Shown here: positions 5,986 to 7,791 of the stretch, piece by piece
Numbering within the stretch: position 1 is the stretch's first letter
How the letters are laid out: each line of letters starts with the position of its first letter
NCBI GenBank assembly: GCA_947475645.1
Contig: CANJNU010000031.1
Location: 1-7,791 of the forward strand
Length of the DNA: 7,791 nt
Source of the DNA: Bacteriovoracaceae bacterium
Lineage (GTDB): Bacteria; Bdellovibrionota; UBA1018
Direction of reading: 5' to 3'
The notes under the pieces: generated by a model
The model's database searches: none
What the model was told of the DNA's origin: nothing
What the model saw: the letters and a program-made list of their open reading frames with translations, nothing else
Program-made: the position numbers and the translations under genes

Positions 5986-6819
5986 CTAGGTGAGCAGTCG
6001 TAAAGCGGCTTGTGGATTTGTGTTCGCCTGTGACAGTACCGACATGCTCGCTTGTTGCATAATGTTCGAGCGGGTAAGATCGGCTGTTTGCGATGCCAAA
6101 TCGGTATCCAAAATTCGGCTACGAGCCCCGGTTAGGTTTTCGTGATAATTAGTTGCGCTGCTGATCATCGATTGTAGCCGGTTTTGCATAGCGCCTAAGT
6201 TCGATCGTCTTTCGCTGATCGTTTTAATCGCACCATCCAATCGGTCCAGATTTGTTTGGGCGTTGTCTCGACTTCGAACATTGAGATCTGAAATTCCCAA
6301 ACTGCTTCGAGTGGCATCGGTCTGAGATTGATCAATTGCAAATTTATCATGCTCCGTGTTGTTGATTCCGATGTGAAACTCAATCGTTCCACCTTTGCCA
6401 TCGAGTAGCCTAAACTTTCCGTTAAACTCGGTGGCCTGGGTGATTCGATCTACCTCGCTTCCCATTTGCTGAAATTCTTTATCGATGAATCCCCGTTCAT
6501 TGTCGCTCACCGTGTCGGACGACGCTTGAATGGAGAGTTCGCGAAACCGCACCAAAATATTGCTAATTTCCTGCATTCCGCCTTCTGCGGTTTGAAGAAT
6601 TGACACTCCATCTTGGGCGTTCCGAATATTCTGCCGGATCGACCGTACCTGAGAGTGCATTTTATCCGAGATCGCTAAACCAGCGGCATCGTCTGCCGAT
6701 CGATTAATGCGATGTCCGGATGCCAGTTTTTCTAATGAATCGGATTGCGCTTGGCTGTTACTACTTACAAACCTTTGCGCAGACAACGATTCGATATTTG
6801 TACCGATTCGTATGCTCAT
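5986..6819 (-). CDS. Flagellin (flagellar filament protein)
   Basis: A 277-aa flagellin. The N-terminal D0/D1 part has SLEKLASGHRINRSADDAAGLAISDKM (29-55), NAQDGVSILQTAEGGMQEISNILVRFRELSIQAS and FNGKFRLLDG. A very short middle (about 145-185) stands in for the variable outer domain. The C-terminal part has RRSNLGAMQNRLQSMISSATNYHENLTGARSRILDTDLASQTADLTRSNIMQQASMSVLSQANTNPQAALRLL. It is exported by the flagellar type III system and has no signal peptide. The helix bearing VRFRELSIQA keeps the conserved region recognised by TLR5 in other flagellins. The start is firm: AGGTGGTG lies about 5 nt before the ATG. It is monocistronic in this window and converges on the solute-binding protein gene with a 15-bp gap. 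A candidate sigma-54 promoter lies just upstream. Several flagellin paralogues are usual in Bdellovibrio-like genomes, so no fliC number is assigned. Confidence 0.97.
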   Translation of the reverse strand: MSIRIGTNIESLSAQRFVSSNSQAQSDSLEKLASGHRINRSADDAAGLAISDKMHSQVRSIRQNIRNAQDGVSILQTAEGGMQEISNILVRFRELSIQASSDTVSDNERGFIDKEFQQMGSEVDRITQATEFNGKFRLLDGKGGTIEFHIGINNTEHDKFAIDQSQTDATRSSLGISDLNVRSRDNAQTNLDRLDGAIKTISERRSNLGAMQNRLQSMISSATNYHENLTGARSRILDTDLASQTADLTRSNIMQQASMSVLSQANTNPQAALRLLT

Positions 6820-6860
6820 ATGTCACCACCTGGATTTTCGCTAAGAGCATTCCGGTAGGC

Positions 6861-6876
6861 TGCTGTACCCGTACCG
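6861..6876 (-). promoter_or_regulatory. Candidate sigma-54 promoter of the flagellin gene
   Basis: On the minus strand, CGGTACG-GGTA-CAGCA has the invariant GG and GC ten bases apart. It matches the consensus TGGCACG-N4-TTGCA at 8 of 12 positions. Transcription would start near 6850, giving a leader of about 31 nt that carries the ribosome binding site, a sensible distance from the ATG at 6819. CCGGTA (6852-6857) and TACCGG (6872-6877) form an inverted repeat overlapping the element. I see no equally good sigma-28 (TAAA-N15-GCCGATAA) or sigma-70 promoter. Sigma-54 control of flagellin genes is known in several bacteria, but this is a match by eye only. Confidence 0.4.
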
Positions 6877-6888
6877 GTGTGCTCCGAG

Positions 6889-6993
6889 CTGTCAATTTTT
6901 TAACCAATTACTGTCAATAAATTGATCGGAACACCGTCAAAAAAACTGATGGTTAAAGTCAGAAGAATGACATTATTTTCATTTTATTGACGG
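6889..6993. promoter_or_regulatory. Phased array of GTCA/TGAC half-sites upstream of flagellin
   Basis: GTCA occurs at 6891, 6913, 6936 and 6958, spaced 22, 23 and 22 bp. The first three lie within YYGTCAA (CTGTCAA, CTGTCAA, CCGTCAA). Two opposite copies, TGAC, lie at 6968 and 6988, 20 bp apart, the last within TTGACGG. The 14-mer TTTATTGACRGTAA appears inverted at 6908-6921 (minus strand) and 6983-6996 (plus strand) with one difference. The array is AT-rich and lies about 40-140 bp upstream of the proposed flagellin start, where enhancer-binding proteins usually sit. A regulator binding on one DNA face every two turns is the natural reading. Confidence 0.5.
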
Positions 6994-7050
6994 TAAGGGT
7001 TTCAGTGAAAGACTTGGCGCTTGGTGGGAACTTCTGGAATACTGAGGAGG

Positions 7051-7791
7051 ATGTGGGCTAAAGCTTCGAAAGTAGCGGTTTTTTTCAGTATCAGTGTGAC
7101 AGGCTTGTTTGGCGCGCTAGGGCTAGAGTTGGCGCATGCGTCAGTTCCGACGCAGATTCGGGTTCGAGTCGGAGAGTCGCTTAATCAGTTTTCGATTCGC
7201 GGAACGGATCTCGAATTTTCCGGGGGTCGGGGGCTTCATCGAGTCGCTCGTGTTTCTGAATGGCATTTGAATTGTCGTGCGGGATCGATAGTCGCTCAAC
7301 AAATAGGTGTGTCGAGTCAGAAGCAGGTTTGGAAAGGGAAAGTAGAGGTGAACTCACCTTCTGGATTTTTTACTTTTTCTGGGCAGCTTTACCGTGAACA
7401 CCTCACTCTTTGGCCTCGAGCCGGTGGGTGTGACGTGGTAAACGAATTGGCGCTTGAAAAATATCTCGATGGACTTGTAAATGCGGAATTTAATTCGAAT
7501 TGGAGCGAGGCGGCCATTGATGCTCAGGTAATCGCAGCGCGCACCTATGCGCTTCATCAAATTCAGGCGACTCAGCTCGGTCGGCCTGAGCGTCATTATG
7601 ACGTAGAATCGACGATTAAGGATCAGGTTTACGGGGGGCCTCGAAAAGAGGATTACCGCTCGGCTCGCAGCGTACAGCGCACGCGCGGCTGGATTTTGTC
7701 AGATGCTTCGGTTCGAAGTCCAGCACAGGAGGCGGCTCCGATTAAAGCGTTTTATCATTCTACTTGCGGCGGCATTACCGAGCTTCCCGAA
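7051..7791 (+). CDS. SpoIID-family peptidoglycan lytic enzyme, 3' end beyond the window
   Basis: The first 247 residues of a secreted protein. Residues 1-30 form a signal peptide (K4, K7, hydrophobic 8-25, probable cleavage AHA|S). The SpoIID domain has LALEKYLDGLVNAEFNSNWSEAAIDAQVIAARTYAL (133-168). In it E146 corresponds to the catalytic Glu of the SpoIID lytic transglycosylase, and AARTY (162-166) is the family signature. YDVESTIKDQVYGG (183-196) and AFYHSTCGGITE (233-244) follow in the usual order, the latter being the conserved HS.CGG.T block. SpoIID of spore formers degrades peptidoglycan glycan strands lacking stem peptides. Homologues in non-sporulating bacteria remodel septal or envelope peptidoglycan. 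The start abuts GAGGAGG with no spacer, which is unusual. TTG 7021 and GTG 7024 are in-frame alternatives without good binding sites. Divergent from flagellin. Confidence 0.9.
   Translation, partial: MWAKASKVAVFFSISVTGLFGALGLELAHASVPTQIRVRVGESLNQFSIRGTDLEFSGGRGLHRVARVSEWHLNCRAGSIVAQQIGVSSQKQVWKGKVEVNSPSGFFTFSGQLYREHLTLWPRAGGCDVVNELALEKYLDGLVNAEFNSNWSEAAIDAQVIAARTYALHQIQATQLGRPERHYDVESTIKDQVYGGPRKEDYRSARSVQRTRGWILSDASVRSPAQEAAPIKAFYHSTCGGITELPE

Noticed and set aside
5982..5996. TGCTC/GAGCA hairpin at the convergent ends of the solute-binding protein and flagellin genes
   Set aside because: It is only 5 bp, without a T-tract on either strand, and mostly inside the flagellin coding end. Too weak to call a terminator.
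6921..6940. CCGATCAA on the minus strand as a sigma-28 -10 box for flagellin
   Set aside because: It resembles GCCGATAA, but the only upstream TAA-like -35 is more than 20 nt away instead of about 15, and it would be distant from the start codon.
7354..7596. 80-codon minus-strand frame inside the SpoIID gene
   Set aside because: It is antisense to the conserved SpoIID region and has no ribosome binding site or domain pattern.

Overview
The window looks like chromosomal DNA of a flagellated, Gram-negative, non-sporulating bacterium of roughly 50% GC. Two lipoprotein signals, a compact flagellin and the short Zn-ribbon proteins suggest a Bdellovibrio-like lineage (Bdellovibrionota or a relative). 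That placement rests on gene flavour and recall, not on a marker-gene tree. Coding density is high. There are no mobile elements, CRISPR arrays, tRNA or rRNA genes, and no intergenic stretch longer than about 230 bp.

Layout. (1) Positions 1-1220, minus strand, form a likely operon read right to left: a Zn-ribbon/Tudor-like small protein (762-1220), an overlapping LpoB/CsgG-like lipoprotein (104-784), and the first 21 codons of a third gene (1-64), tentatively an acyl-CoA dehydrogenase. (2) A 39-bp divergent promoter separates this from uvrC (1260-3113, plus strand). This UvrC keeps both nuclease centres and all four Fe-S cysteines but ends before the usual C-terminal helix-hairpin-helix domain. 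(3) Converging on uvrC is a minus-strand cluster: an 81-aa Zn ribbon (4497-4742), a diverged UDG-fold protein that has lost the catalytic motifs and the Fe-S cysteines (3864-4463), and a stomatin-like slipin (3130-3864) overlapping it by one base. (4) A structured 214-bp divergent region (4743-4956) with a 16-bp perfect-length hairpin leads to a solute-binding lipoprotein (4957-5970). (5) A flagellin gene (5986-6819, minus strand) converges on it. (6) A 231-bp divergent region separates flagellin from a SpoIID-family peptidoglycan hydrolase (7051 to the window end, plus strand). It carries a candidate sigma-54 promoter and a phased array of GTCA half-sites.

Functional themes. They are DNA repair or DNA-repair-like folds (uvrC and the UDG-like gene), envelope functions (slipin, lipoprotein, SpoIID, solute-binding protein) and motility. 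The most interesting points are the inactive UDG-like/slipin pair, the UvrC without HhH, the phased regulatory array upstream of flagellin, and the large hairpin in front of the small Zn-ribbon gene. No complete, clearly novel multi-gene system is evident.
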